Of a DNA stretch of 64,000 bases, positions 20,721 through 28,215 are shown one piece after another (position 1 is the first letter of the stretch; every line of letters begins with the position of its first letter). The position numbers and the translations under genes are program-made. The DNA is taken from positions 62,001 through 126,000 of the forward strand of contig NZ_JADDIV010000001.1 in assembly GCF_015070875.1 (NCBI RefSeq), written 5' to 3'. The DNA is from Ramlibacter pallidus (GTDB lineage Bacteria; Pseudomonadota; Gammaproteobacteria; Burkholderiales; Burkholderiaceae_C). The notes beneath the pieces are model-generated. The model made no database searches, was not told the DNA's origin, and saw only the letters and a program-made list of their open reading frames with translations.

Positions 20721-22250
20721 TCAGGGCCCCGGGCCGATCGTCACCAGGTCCTGCTGCCCCGCCACGTAGGCCTCGGCATACGCCAGCTCGCCGGCGCTCT
20801 GCGCATGCAGCCGGAACAGCGGCTGCCCGCGTTCGACCCGCTGGCCGAGCTTCACTTCCATCGTCACGCCGGCGGCGCGCGCCGCGGGCGCCCCCGCCAG
20901 CTTGGCCGCCATCGCGATGCGGCGGTTGTCCACGCCGGTGACGACGCCGGCGGCCCGGGCCACGCAATCGGCCGTGTACAGCGCCCGCGGCGGCTCGCGC
21001 ATGCCGCCCTGTGCGCGGCAGATCGCCTGGAACTTGACCCAGGCGCGGCCGCTGTCCAGCGCGTCGCGCGCCATGGCGCTGCCCTGCCCGTCCGCGGCCA
21101 GGCCCGCGATCTCCAGCACGTGGCCGGCAAGCAGCAAGGCGCGCGCCCGCAGGTCGGCCGGCGCGGCCGGCAGGCGCTGCAACACCGCAAGCACGTCCCA
21201 GGCCTCGAGCGCCGGGCCGATGCCGCGGCCGACCGGTTCGGCCCCATCGGTCTGCACCACGCGCAGTTGCAGGCCGACAGCCGTCCCGACTTCGACCAGC
21301 GCCGCCGTCAGCGCGTCGGCGGCTGCACGGCTGCGCACTTTCGCCGTGGGCCCGACGGGAATGTCGATCAGGACGCGTTCGGAGCCGGCCGACGCCTTCT
21401 TCGAGAGCACGGAAGCGACCATCTGCGCGGTGCCGTCCAACTCGAGGGGCCGCTCCACCCGGATCAGCACGTCGTCCGCCGGGCTGAGCTGCACCGCGCC
21501 GCCCCAGACCACGCAGCCGCCTTCGCGTTCGACCACGCGCCGCATGGCCGGCAGGGCGAGGTCCACCGGCGCCAGGGTCTCCATCGCGTCCGCCGTTCCC
21601 GCCGGCGAGGTGATGGCCCGCGACGAGGTCTTGGGCATGGTGGCGCCGCAGGCGGTGGCGATGGCCACCACGAGCGGCGTGGTGCGGTTGCCCGGCAACC
21701 CGCCCACGCAATGCTTGTCCACCACAGGGTGCGACGGCCATCGCAGGCGCTCGCCCACGTCGATCATCGCGCGCGTGAGCGCCACCGTCTCGGCGGCGGA
21801 CATGCGGTCGCCCGCGCAGGCGGTCACGAACGAGGCCAGGTGCAGGTCGGACAGGCGGTTGCCGGCGACGTCGCGCATGATCGCGAGCAGCTGCGGGTAT
21901 GCCAGCGGCACGCCGTAGACCTTCGCGCGGATGTGGCGCTGCGAATCGAGCACCGGCGGATGCCGCACGGAGAGGCTCTCGCCTTCAGCCGGGTGCAGCA
22001 TGCGCCACGCCGCCTCGGACAGGCCCGCTTCCCCGTGGCGCAGCCAGTCGGCGAGCACGTGGTGCACGGTGGCGATCAGCGTCCTGTCGCCCAGGGAGAG
22101 CTCCACCCGCGCCTGCGACTGGAAGCCTTCGGCGCGGCAGACGGGGCAGTCCGCACGCATGTAGACAACGGGCGCCTGGTAGGTGTCGATGCCGGCGCGG
22201 CGGGCGACGAGGCTGGCGGCGCCCCGGGGCTGCGAGGGCCGCGGCGTCAC
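20721..22250 (-). CDS. Thymidine phosphorylase / AMP phosphorylase-family protein
   Basis: The 509-residue protein is longer than E. coli DeoA (about 440) because of an N-terminal extension of about 80 residues, as in the TIGR02645/AMP phosphorylase group. The glycosyltransferase family 3 core is clear: [16 protein letters not shown] with the phosphate-binding loop, [13 protein letters not shown], and a C-terminal pyrimidine nucleoside phosphorylase domain. It would cleave nucleosides or nucleotides with phosphate. The GTG start overlaps the stop of the RNase-like MBL gene by 4 nt, so RNA degradation and nucleotide salvage are coupled in one operon. Confidence 0.9.
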   Translation of the reverse strand: MTPRPSQPRGAASLVARRAGIDTYQAPVVYMRADCPVCRAEGFQSQARVELSLGDRTLIATVHHVLADWLRHGEAGLSEAAWRMLHPAEGESLSVRHPPVLDSQRHIRAKVYGVPLAYPQLLAIMRDVAGNRLSDLHLASFVTACAGDRMSAAETVALTRAMIDVGERLRWPSHPVVDKHCVGGLPGNRTTPLVVAIATACGATMPKTSSRAITSPAGTADAMETLAPVDLALPAMRRVVEREGGCVVWGGAVQLSPADDVLIRVERPLELDGTAQMVASVLSKKASAGSERVLIDIPVGPTAKVRSRAAADALTAALVEVGTAVGLQLRVVQTDGAEPVGRGIGPALEAWDVLAVLQRLPAAPADLRARALLLAGHVLEIAGLAADGQGSAMARDALDSGRAWVKFQAICRAQGGMREPPRALYTADCVARAAGVVTGVDNRRIAMAAKLAGAPAARAAGVTMEVKLGQRVERGQPLFRLHAQSAGELAYAEAYVAGQQDLVTIGPGP

Positions 22251-23602
22251 AGTTCGACGGCCTGCATGTGTTCGGCCACCGTGCAGTCCCACCCGTGCGC
22301 CTCCTGCACGCCCAGGCGCAGGCTGTCGGCGGCCACCGGTTCGCCGTGGGTCAAGAACACGCGCTTCGGCGGGCGCGGCAGGCGGCCCAGCCAGGCCAGC
22401 AGCTCGCGCCGGTCCGCGTGAGCGGAGAGCGAGCCGAGGTTCACCACCTCCGCGCGCACCGGGATGTACTCGCCGTGGATCTTGATCTCGCGCGCGCCGG
22501 CCACCAGGGCCGCGCCGCGGGTGCCCGCGGCCTGGTAGCCGGCGAGCAGGATGGTGTTGCGATGGTCCGGCGCGAACGCCTTCAGGTGGTGCACCACGCG
22601 GCCGCCGGTGGCCATGCCGCTGGCGGAGATGATGATGGCCGGGTAGCGCAGGTCGTTGAGCTTGCGCGACTCCTCCACGGTGTTGACGATCCGGGCCGCA
22701 TGGCACATGCGGTGGCACTGCTCGGCGTCGAGCCGGTGCTCCGCGCGGTGGCGGTGGTAGATGGCCGTCGCGTCCGCCGCCATCGGGCTGTTCAGGAACA
22801 CCGGCAGGTCGGGGATGCGGCCGGCGCGCTTGAGCTCCGCGATCAGGTACATCAGGGCCTGCGCCCGCCCCACCGCGAACGCCGGCACGATGACGATGCC
22901 GCCGCGGGCCGCCGTGCGGTCCACGGTCTCGGCCAGCAACGTGGCCGGGTCCTCCTGCGCGTGCAGGCGGTCGCCGTAGGTGGACTCCATGACGACGTGG
23001 TCGACCGCCGGCGGCGGCTCCGGCGGCCGCATCAGGAGGTCGTGGTCGCGCCCGAGGTCGCCCGAGAAGAGCGCGGTGCCGCCGTCCCAGGCGACTTCCA
23101 CGCTGGCCGCACCGAGGATGTGGCCCGCGGGGTGGAAGTGCATCTGGACGCCCGGGATGGGCTCGAACGCCTGCCGGTACGGGCGCGACTTGAACAGCTT
23201 CAGCGCGCGCCGCCCGTCCTGCTCCGTGTACAGCGGCAGGGCCGGCTTGTGCTTCGAGAACGCATGCCGGTTGGCATAGAAGGCGTCTTCCTCCTGCAGG
23301 TGGCCTGCATCGGGGAGCAGCAGCCCGCACAGGTCGCGCGTCGCTTCCGTGGCGAACGCCGGTCCGTGGAAGCCCTGCCGCGCCAGCGCGGGGAGATAGC
23401 CGCTGTGGTCGATGTGCGCATGGGTCAGCACCACCGCGTCCACCGTGGCGGGATCCAGCGGGAACCGATCCCAGTTGCGCAGGCGCAGCTGCTTCAGCCC
23501 CTGGAACAGGCCGCAGTCCACCAGCACGCGGCGGCCGCCGTGCTCGAGGAGGTACTTGGATCCGGTGACGGTGCCGGCGGCACCCATGAAGGTCAGTCGC
23601 AT
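22247..23602 (-). CDS. Metallo-beta-lactamase/beta-CASP RNA-processing exonuclease family
   Basis: The 451-residue protein starts with the MBL fold (MRLTFMGAAGTVTGSKYLLE) and has the dinuclear zinc motif THAHIDHSG at 60-68, then a beta-CASP insert and a C-terminal KH-like/RMMBL region (VFLTHGEPVAA). This is the CPSF73/YSH1-like group that cleaves RNA. The start MRLTF at 23602 follows family practice; a 12-residue in-frame extension exists. It leads the operon with thymidine phosphorylase, with an FNR-type box and a TAAGGT -10 upstream. The same gene pair lies in anaerobic stress loci of other proteobacteria as I recall. Confidence 0.92.
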   Translation of the reverse strand: MRLTFMGAAGTVTGSKYLLEHGGRRVLVDCGLFQGLKQLRLRNWDRFPLDPATVDAVVLTHAHIDHSGYLPALARQGFHGPAFATEATRDLCGLLLPDAGHLQEEDAFYANRHAFSKHKPALPLYTEQDGRRALKLFKSRPYRQAFEPIPGVQMHFHPAGHILGAASVEVAWDGGTALFSGDLGRDHDLLMRPPEPPPAVDHVVMESTYGDRLHAQEDPATLLAETVDRTAARGGIVIVPAFAVGRAQALMYLIAELKRAGRIPDLPVFLNSPMAADATAIYHRHRAEHRLDAEQCHRMCHAARIVNTVEESRKLNDLRYPAIIISASGMATGGRVVHHLKAFAPDHRNTILLAGYQAAGTRGAALVAGAREIKIHGEYIPVRAEVVNLGSLSAHADRRELLAWLGRLPRPPKRVFLTHGEPVAADSLRLGVQEAHGWDCTVAEHMQAVEL

Positions 23603-23671
23603 TCGGTATTCCGGTCTCGCCGCCGCCGATCGCGGCATGCCGTGACCTTAGGGCCCGCGGGCGTGCCGCGC

Positions 23672-23685
23672 TTGACCTGCATCAA
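23672..23685. promoter_or_regulatory. FNR/CRP-family box upstream of the MBL RNase operon
   Basis: TTGACCTGCATCAA, the closest in the window to the textbook FNR consensus. TAAGGT on the minus strand starts at 23650, 28.5 bp from the centre. Confidence 0.8.
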
Positions 23686-23703
23686 GCCCACGCGGGCGCG
23701 GCT

Positions 23704-24963
23704 TCAGCCCGCGAGACGGGCCGCGGCCACGCCCGCGATGCCGGCTGCGCCGACCACGAGGAAGCCGCCGAGGACCTGCCCGCCGAAGCCACGGCCACCG
23801 ACGAACCCGGCGAGCGCCGCCTTGCTCGCCATGTTGGCCAGCACGGCCAGCGCGATGGCGGTGGCGGCGACCGCCACCGTGAGCTCCCCTTGCGCCTGCA
23901 GTTGCAGGGTGGAGATGAGGATCGCGTCGACGTCGGCGAGGCCCGAGAGGAAGGCGGCGCCATAGAGACCGGCGGCGCCCAGGTGTTCGCGGGCGAAGCG
24001 CACCGCCACGGCGATCGCGGCGAGCAGGAGCGCGAAGCCGAGGGCCGCCTGCAGGTCGAACACCCGCAGCCGCGGCCGGTCGGACCGCTGCTGGCCCGTT
24101 CGCGGCGGCGAGCGGCGCCACCGCCAGGCCGCGACGGCGAAGGAAGCGGCGGCCAGCCACACCAGCAGCCCGCCGATGGCCACCGCCAGCCGCGGCTGCA
24201 GGATCGCCGTGACCACCGCCATGCGCAGGAACATGACGCCGCTCGCGGCGACCGCACCGGCGGCCGCCGCGCCCGTGGCCGATGCATCCTGCGCCACGGA
24301 GCGTGCCAGCGACAGCGTCGCGGCGGTCGACGACACGAGCCCGCCCAGCACGCCGGTCCAGAGCAGACCCTGCTGGTCCCCGCGCCAGCGGGCGGCGACG
24401 TGGCCCGCCAGCGACAGGGACGCCACCAGGAGCACGGCGATCCAGAGCCGGAACGGGTTCCACGCCGCGTAAGGTCCGTAGCCGGCGTCGGGCAGCAGCG
24501 GGAGCACGGCCGCGGTGAGCACCGCGAGCTGCAGCACCGCGTTGAGTTCCGCCGGCGCGATGCGCCGGATGCCGCCGTGCAGTTCCCGCTTGAGGCCCAG
24601 GAGCAAGGCGACGACGGCGGCCGCGCCGGCCGCCAGCAGCACGTTCCCGCGTGCCGCCAGCGCGCCGAGGCCGAAGGTGACCAGCGCGGCGACCGCGGTC
24701 GTGATGCTCACGCTGCCCAGCGCCGACGCGGCGCGGCCGAAGGACACGGCGAACAGCACGGCGAGGCCGACCAGGCCGGCGGAGAGCGCCACGGGGGATC
24801 CGTCGGCCAGGGCCAGGACCCCGCCCAGCAGGCCGATCAGCGCGAAGGTACGCAAGCCGGCCACGCGTCCACCCTCGGGCTGGTCGCGTTCCTGCCAGCC
24901 GCGCTCGAGCCCGATCAGGAGCCCGATCGCCAGGGCGGCGGCCAGCCGCGCCGCCACCTGCAT
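23704..24963 (-). CDS. MgtC/SapB and DUF4010-type membrane protein
   Basis: The 419-residue product is almost wholly hydrophobic, with about 12 predicted helices. The N-terminal third matches MgtC/SapB (RLAAALAIGLLIGLERG and the GLRTFALIGLLGG segment); the C-terminal part matches DUF4010 (SGLADVDAI). Such proteins sit in the inner membrane and their substrate is not established. The ATG at 24963 is preferred; the upstream in-frame stretch lacks hydrophobic character. The FNR-type box at 25068 has a TACAGT hexamer correctly placed toward this gene. Confidence 0.87.
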   Translation of the reverse strand: MQVAARLAAALAIGLLIGLERGWQERDQPEGGRVAGLRTFALIGLLGGVLALADGSPVALSAGLVGLAVLFAVSFGRAASALGSVSITTAVAALVTFGLGALAARGNVLLAAGAAAVVALLLGLKRELHGGIRRIAPAELNAVLQLAVLTAAVLPLLPDAGYGPYAAWNPFRLWIAVLLVASLSLAGHVAARWRGDQQGLLWTGVLGGLVSSTAATLSLARSVAQDASATGAAAAGAVAASGVMFLRMAVVTAILQPRLAVAIGGLLVWLAAASFAVAAWRWRRSPPRTGQQRSDRPRLRVFDLQAALGFALLLAAIAVAVRFAREHLGAAGLYGAAFLSGLADVDAILISTLQLQAQGELTVAVAATAIALAVLANMASKAALAGFVGGRGFGGQVLGGFLVVGAAGIAGVAAARLAG

Positions 24964-25067
24964 CGCGCCGGGCCAGCTGGAGGGATCGGGGAGGGAAGTC
25001 AAGGAAGCGCCGGCCGTCGGATGCCTGGAGGAAAGGACGCACTGTAGGCCAGCCGAGCGCGGACCGC

Positions 25068-25081
25068 TTGACGCAACGCAA
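25068..25081. promoter_or_regulatory. FNR/CRP-family box between divergent MgtC-like and DUF2892 genes
   Basis: TTGACGCAACGCAA. Hexamers at 28.5 bp in both directions: TATCGT at 25103-25108 (plus) and TACAGT starting at 25046 (minus). Confidence 0.7.
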
Positions 25082-25142
25082 GTCGGCACGCGCGGCGCGG
25101 ACTATCGTGGAACCTCACTTCGCTGCAAGCAAGGAGGACACC

Positions 25143-25343
25143 ATGTTCAAGTCAAACGTCGGCACGGTCGACCGCGCCCTGCGCATCCTCGCCGGGCTGG
25201 TGCTGCTCGCACTGGTCGCCACCCAGGTGATCGGGCTCTGGGGGCTGGTCGGCCTGGTGCCGCTACTCACCGGCCTGCTGGGTTTCTGTCCGCTGTACAC
25301 GGTGCTCGGCATCCGGACCTGCCCGGCGAGCACGGCCCGGTAG
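25143..25343 (+). CDS. DUF2892 small inner-membrane protein
   Basis: The 66-residue protein starts behind a strong AAGGAGG site. It begins MFKSNVGTVDRALRI, has two hydrophobic helices (about 14-32 and 35-50) and keeps the Gly-Phe-Cys-Pro-Leu-Tyr motif typical of DUF2892. Members are often found with rhodanese, BigR or YeeE sulfur genes, which are close by here. The function is unknown. Upstream lies a bidirectional FNR-type box; downstream a perfect hairpin separates it from the convergent gene. Confidence 0.88.
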   Translation: MFKSNVGTVDRALRILAGLVLLALVATQVIGLWGLVGLVPLLTGLLGFCPLYTVLGIRTCPASTAR

Positions 25344-25347
25344 CGCC

Positions 25348-25375
25348 CTCCGCCGCGGCACGCGCCGCGGCGGAG
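25348..25375. terminator. Bidirectional hairpin between convergent genes
   Basis: A perfect 12-bp stem, CTCCGCCGCGGC (25348-25359) and GCCGCGGCGGAG (25364-25375), with an ACGC loop, lies between the stops of the DUF2892 gene and the convergent Met/His-rich gene. It has no T-run, so it is a GC-rich hairpin rather than a canonical intrinsic terminator. Confidence 0.65.
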
Positions 25376-25384
25376 CACTCCCGG

Positions 25385-25966
25385 CTAGCGCATCATGCCG
25401 CCGCCGAGGGCCATGCGGCGCATCATGCCGCGGTGGAAGGCGGCCATGCCGTCCTGCGCGAGCTCGCTCACTTCGGCCGCGTGGGCCTGGAGCGCGGCGG
25501 CGACCTTGGGGTCGGAGGAAGTGCGCGTGACGATCGCACCCGTGGCCGTCATTTCCACCTTCGACACGATCCTGTCGCGGTTGGCGAACAGCACCGGCAG
25601 CGTCTCGCTGAAGACGTTGAACTCCCGGCCCTCCTGCAGGCGCTGGGACATGCTGGCGACGTGGGCCTGGATGCTCCGCGCCACCTCGGGGTCGTTCGAC
25701 TCCGTCACGGTGCGGACCCCGTCCGGCAAACGCGTGACGGAGCGCCGGATCTTCGCGTGGCTGGCGAAGAGATCGCGCACCACCGCCATGTCCGCGGCCG
25801 AGCCTGCATCCTGGCGCGTCAGCATGGCGGGCGACAGCATGTGCGAATGGCCACCCCCCATGCCGCCCATGCCGCCCATCATGCCTCCGTGCGGGCCCAT
25901 GGCGGCGGCGGCGCCGAGCGCGAGCACGGCGGCGGCGCCGGCGGCGAGTTGGAGGAACCTGTTCAT
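25385..25966 (-). CDS. Periplasmic Met/His/Gly-rich protein
   Basis: The 193-residue product has a signal peptide (1-22) followed by a Met-, Gly- and His-rich stretch at about 23-43 (GPHGGMMGGMGGMGGGHSHM). A predominantly helical domain follows, ending in FHRGMMRRMALGGGMMR. Met/His-rich segments often bind copper or other soft metals, but no family is recognised. The ATG overlaps the stop of the upstream YeeE gene by 4 nt, so it belongs to the BigR-YeeE operon, here a sulfur-stress unit. Role in metal or sulfur handling is inference. Confidence 0.75.
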   Translation of the reverse strand: MNRFLQLAAGAAAVLALGAAAAMGPHGGMMGGMGGMGGGHSHMLSPAMLTRQDAGSAADMAVVRDLFASHAKIRRSVTRLPDGVRTVTESNDPEVARSIQAHVASMSQRLQEGREFNVFSETLPVLFANRDRIVSKVEMTATGAIVTRTSSDPKVAAALQAHAAEVSELAQDGMAAFHRGMMRRMALGGGMMR

Positions 25967-26436
25967 CGTGGATCTCCCGTGCCCGGTGGCATGCCGATGG
26001 CGCGTGAAGCGCGGCGACCGGGCGCGCCGCCTGCGCTCAGGAACTTGTGGACCAGCATCCCCGCCAGCATGGCCACCACGAACACCGCGGCCTTGGGCTG
26101 GCCCGCGGCCATCGACACGATGCCGGGGCCGGGGCAGAAGCCGGCGAGCCCCCAGCCGGCCCCGAAGATGAGCGAACCGACCACCAGGGGCTGGTCGATG
26201 TCGCGGCTGGTCGGCAGGTGCAGCGCACCGCCGACGAAGGTGGTGGTGCGCTTGCGCGCCAGCGCGAACGCGAAGAAGCCGACGAAGATCGCCCCGCCCA
26301 TCACGAGGGCGAGCGACGGGTCCCAGGCGCCGAACAGGTCGAGGAAGCCCTGGACCTTGCCCGGGTCCGTCATGCCCGAGAGCAGGAGACCCCATCCGAA
26401 CAGCAGGCCGACGAGGAATTCGATCGCGCGATGCAT
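25963..26436 (-). CDS. YeeE/YedE-family sulfur transport protein, distal half
   Basis: The 157-residue membrane protein has about four helices and the family motifs GWGLLLSGMTDPGKVQGFLD near the N-terminus and GWGLAGFCPGPGI around 95-107, whose Cys lies in the channel in thiosulfate transporters. It is paired with a second half-size gene upstream (26449-26883). PmpA/PmpB-like pairs of this kind are known beside bigR. The likely cargo is thiosulfate or another sulfur species; this is family inference. Confidence 0.9.
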   Translation of the reverse strand: MHRAIEFLVGLLFGWGLLLSGMTDPGKVQGFLDLFGAWDPSLALVMGGAIFVGFFAFALARKRTTTFVGGALHLPTSRDIDQPLVVGSLIFGAGWGLAGFCPGPGIVSMAAGQPKAAVFVVAMLAGMLVHKFLSAGGAPGRRASRAIGMPPGTGDPR

Positions 26437-26448
26437 GGCATGGCTCCT

Positions 26449-26883
26449 TCAGAGGTGGCGGATCAGGAAGACGGTGAGGAAGCCGGTCGCCATGAAGGCG
26501 AGCGTCGCGACGAGCGAGCGCGGCGACAGCCGGGACAGGCCGCAGACCCCGTGTCCGCTGGTGCAGCCGGAGCCGTAGCGCGTGCCGAAGCCCACCATCA
26601 GGCCGGCCGCCACGATGGCGCCCATGCCCGCGTCGATCCGCGGCACGGGCAGGAAGCCTGCCGGCGCCAGCAGCGCGAACGTGACCGGCGCCGCCAGCAT
26701 GCCGGCGAGGAACGCGAGGCGCCAGCCGGTGTCCCCCGGCTTCGGCCCGAGCAGGCCGCCCAGGATGCCGCTGATGCCCAGGATGCGCCCGTTGACGAGG
26801 ATGAAGATCGCCGACGCGACGCCGAGCAGCATGCCGCCGGCGAGCGAGGCCCAGGGCGTGAAATGGGTCCAGTCGATGGTCAT
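26449..26883 (-). CDS. YeeE/YedE-family sulfur transport protein, proximal half
   Basis: The 144-residue membrane protein has about four helices with the conserved RYGSGCTSGHGVCGLSRLSPRS segment near residues 100-121, which carries the channel cysteines (GCTSGHGVCG). The C-terminus FMATGFLTVFL is typical. It lies 12 nt before the second half gene and 4 nt after the BigR-like gene. Two half proteins should assemble like one full-length YeeE. Confidence 0.92.
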   Translation of the reverse strand: MTIDWTHFTPWASLAGGMLLGVASAIFILVNGRILGISGILGGLLGPKPGDTGWRLAFLAGMLAAPVTFALLAPAGFLPVPRIDAGMGAIVAAGLMVGFGTRYGSGCTSGHGVCGLSRLSPRSLVATLAFMATGFLTVFLIRHL

Positions 26884-26887
26884 GGGG

Positions 26888-27256
26888 TCACTCCTTCGGT
26901 GTGGCGCGCGAACGGGCCGCCTTGCGCGCGGGCGGCCGGTCGCAGCAGAACTGCAGGTAAAGCGTCTCGATGACGGCCAGCGCCTGCGGGCTGGCCAGCG
27001 AGTAGTAGATGTTCTTGCCTTCGCGGCGCGTGGTCACGAGCGCGTCCTGCCGCAGCACCGTCAGCTGCTGCGACAGCGTCGGCTGCACGATGCCGAGGGC
27101 CGCCTCGATCTCGCCGACGTTGGCTTCGCCTTGCGAGAGGTAGCAGAGGATGAGGAGGCGGTCCGGGTTGGCGAGGACCTTGAGCAGGCCGCACGCATCG
27201 CGTGCCGCGGCCTGCATGTGCTCCAGGGGGAATGCGGTGGCTGCCATCGTCTTCAT
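26888..27256 (-). CDS. bigR: BigR/SqrR-like ArsR-family persulfide-sensing repressor
   Basis: The 122-residue winged-helix protein has an ArsR HTH (VGEIEAALGIVQPTLSQQLTVLRQ). Cys38 (LILCYL) and Cys104 (LQFCCD) are 66 residues apart, as are Cys42 and Cys108 in BigR, which form a persulfide or disulfide bridge on sulfide exposure and release DNA. An extra Cys105 and Cys22 are present. The operon and the divergent persulfide dioxygenase-like gene are the classical BigR targets. The AT-rich repeat at 27288-27309 is the probable operator. Confidence 0.9.
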   Translation of the reverse strand: MKTMAATAFPLEHMQAAARDACGLLKVLANPDRLLILCYLSQGEANVGEIEAALGIVQPTLSQQLTVLRQDALVTTRREGKNIYYSLASPQALAVIETLYLQFCCDRPPARKAARSRATPKE

Positions 27257-27287
27257 GTCGGTTGATCTGCGGACAGTCTATTGACTT

Positions 27288-27309
27288 TCAATATATTTGT
27301 CAATATATT
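27288..27309. promoter_or_regulatory. Probable BigR operator, tandem AT-rich palindromes
   Basis: TCAATATATT occurs at 27288-27297 and again at 27300-27309, 12 bp apart. Each contains the palindrome AATATATT. The AT-rich block stands out in this GC-rich DNA and lies between the BigR-like gene and the divergent MBL gene. Nearby TTGATCTGCGGACA (27262-27275) is a weak FNR-like half-site. Confidence 0.75.
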
Positions 27310-27337
27310 ATAAACAAGCCAAACGAGGAGCCCTTCC

Positions 27338-28213
27338 ATGACCGCCACGTCCCGCCGCCCGCAAGTGCAATCCTTCTTCGACCCCGCGACCTGGACCGCG
27401 ACCCATGTGGTCCACGACGGCCCCGGCAGTGCCTGCGCCATCGTCGACCCGGTGCTCGACTACGACCCGAAGTCGGGCCGCACCCGCACGGCCTCGGCCG
27501 ACCGGCTGGCGGCGTTCGTCGGGGAACAGCGCCTGCGCGTCGAGTGGATCCTGGAAACCCACGCCCACGCGGACCACCTCACCGCGGCGCCGTACCTGAA
27601 GGCAAAGCTCGGGGGCCGCGTCGCCATCGGCGAGCAGATCACGACGGTGCAGAAGGTCTTCCAGGGCGTCTTCAACCTCGAGCCGGGCTTCCGCCAGGAC
27701 GGGTCGCAGTTCGACCACCTGTTCCGCGACGGCGAGACCTTCCGCATCGGCGAACTCGCCGGCGAGGTGATGCACGTGCCCGGGCATACGCCGGCCGACG
27801 TCGCCTACCGCATCGGCGACGCGGTGTTCGTGGGCGACACCCTGTTCATGCCCGACGTGGGCACGGCCCGCTGCGACTTCCCCGGCGGCGACGCCCACGC
27901 GCTGTATGCGTCGGTGCGCCGGATCCTCGCGCTGCCGGGCGAGACGCGGCTGTTCCTGTGCCACGACTATCCGCCGGACTCCCGCCCCGTGGCGACCGAG
28001 ACGACGGTGGCGGAACAGCGCGCGAAGAACATCCACGTGCACGACGGCGTGTCCGAAGCGGAGTTCGTCGACATGCGCACCCGGCGCGACGCCACGCTCG
28101 AGATGCCGGTGCTGATCCTACCTTCCGTGCAGGTCAACATCCGCGCCGGGGAACTGCCGCCGAAGGAAGGCAACGGCGTCGCGTACCTCAAGATCCCCGT
28201 CAACGCGCTGTAG
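27338..28213 (+). CDS. Metallo-beta-lactamase, persulfide dioxygenase-like (Blh/ETHE1 type)
   Basis: The 291-residue protein starts 8 nt after GAGGAG. It has the iron-binding motif THAHADHLTAAPYL near 71-84, a second His in HVPGHTPADVAY, and the FVGDTLFMPDVGTARCDFPGG segment characteristic of Blh/ETHE1-like sulfur dioxygenases. The family oxidises glutathione persulfide to sulfite, detoxifying sulfide. It is divergent from bigR and is followed 2 nt later by SulP, which could export or import the oxidised sulfur product. Confidence 0.92.
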   Translation: MTATSRRPQVQSFFDPATWTATHVVHDGPGSACAIVDPVLDYDPKSGRTRTASADRLAAFVGEQRLRVEWILETHAHADHLTAAPYLKAKLGGRVAIGEQITTVQKVFQGVFNLEPGFRQDGSQFDHLFRDGETFRIGELAGEVMHVPGHTPADVAYRIGDAVFVGDTLFMPDVGTARCDFPGGDAHALYASVRRILALPGETRLFLCHDYPPDSRPVATETTVAEQRAKNIHVHDGVSEAEFVDMRTRRDATLEMPVLILPSVQVNIRAGELPPKEGNGVAYLKIPVNAL

Positions 28214-28215
28214 CG

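Noticed and set aside
25858-25910. Tandem repeat in the Met/Gly-rich segment
   Set aside because: The repeated CCGCCCATG-like units simply encode the Gly-Gly-Met run of the 25385 protein and are not an independent repeat element.
27262-27275. TTGATCTGCGGACA as a further FNR-type box
   Set aside because: Only the left half matches; the right half lacks CAA, and the nearby AT-rich repeat is a better explanation for regulation there.
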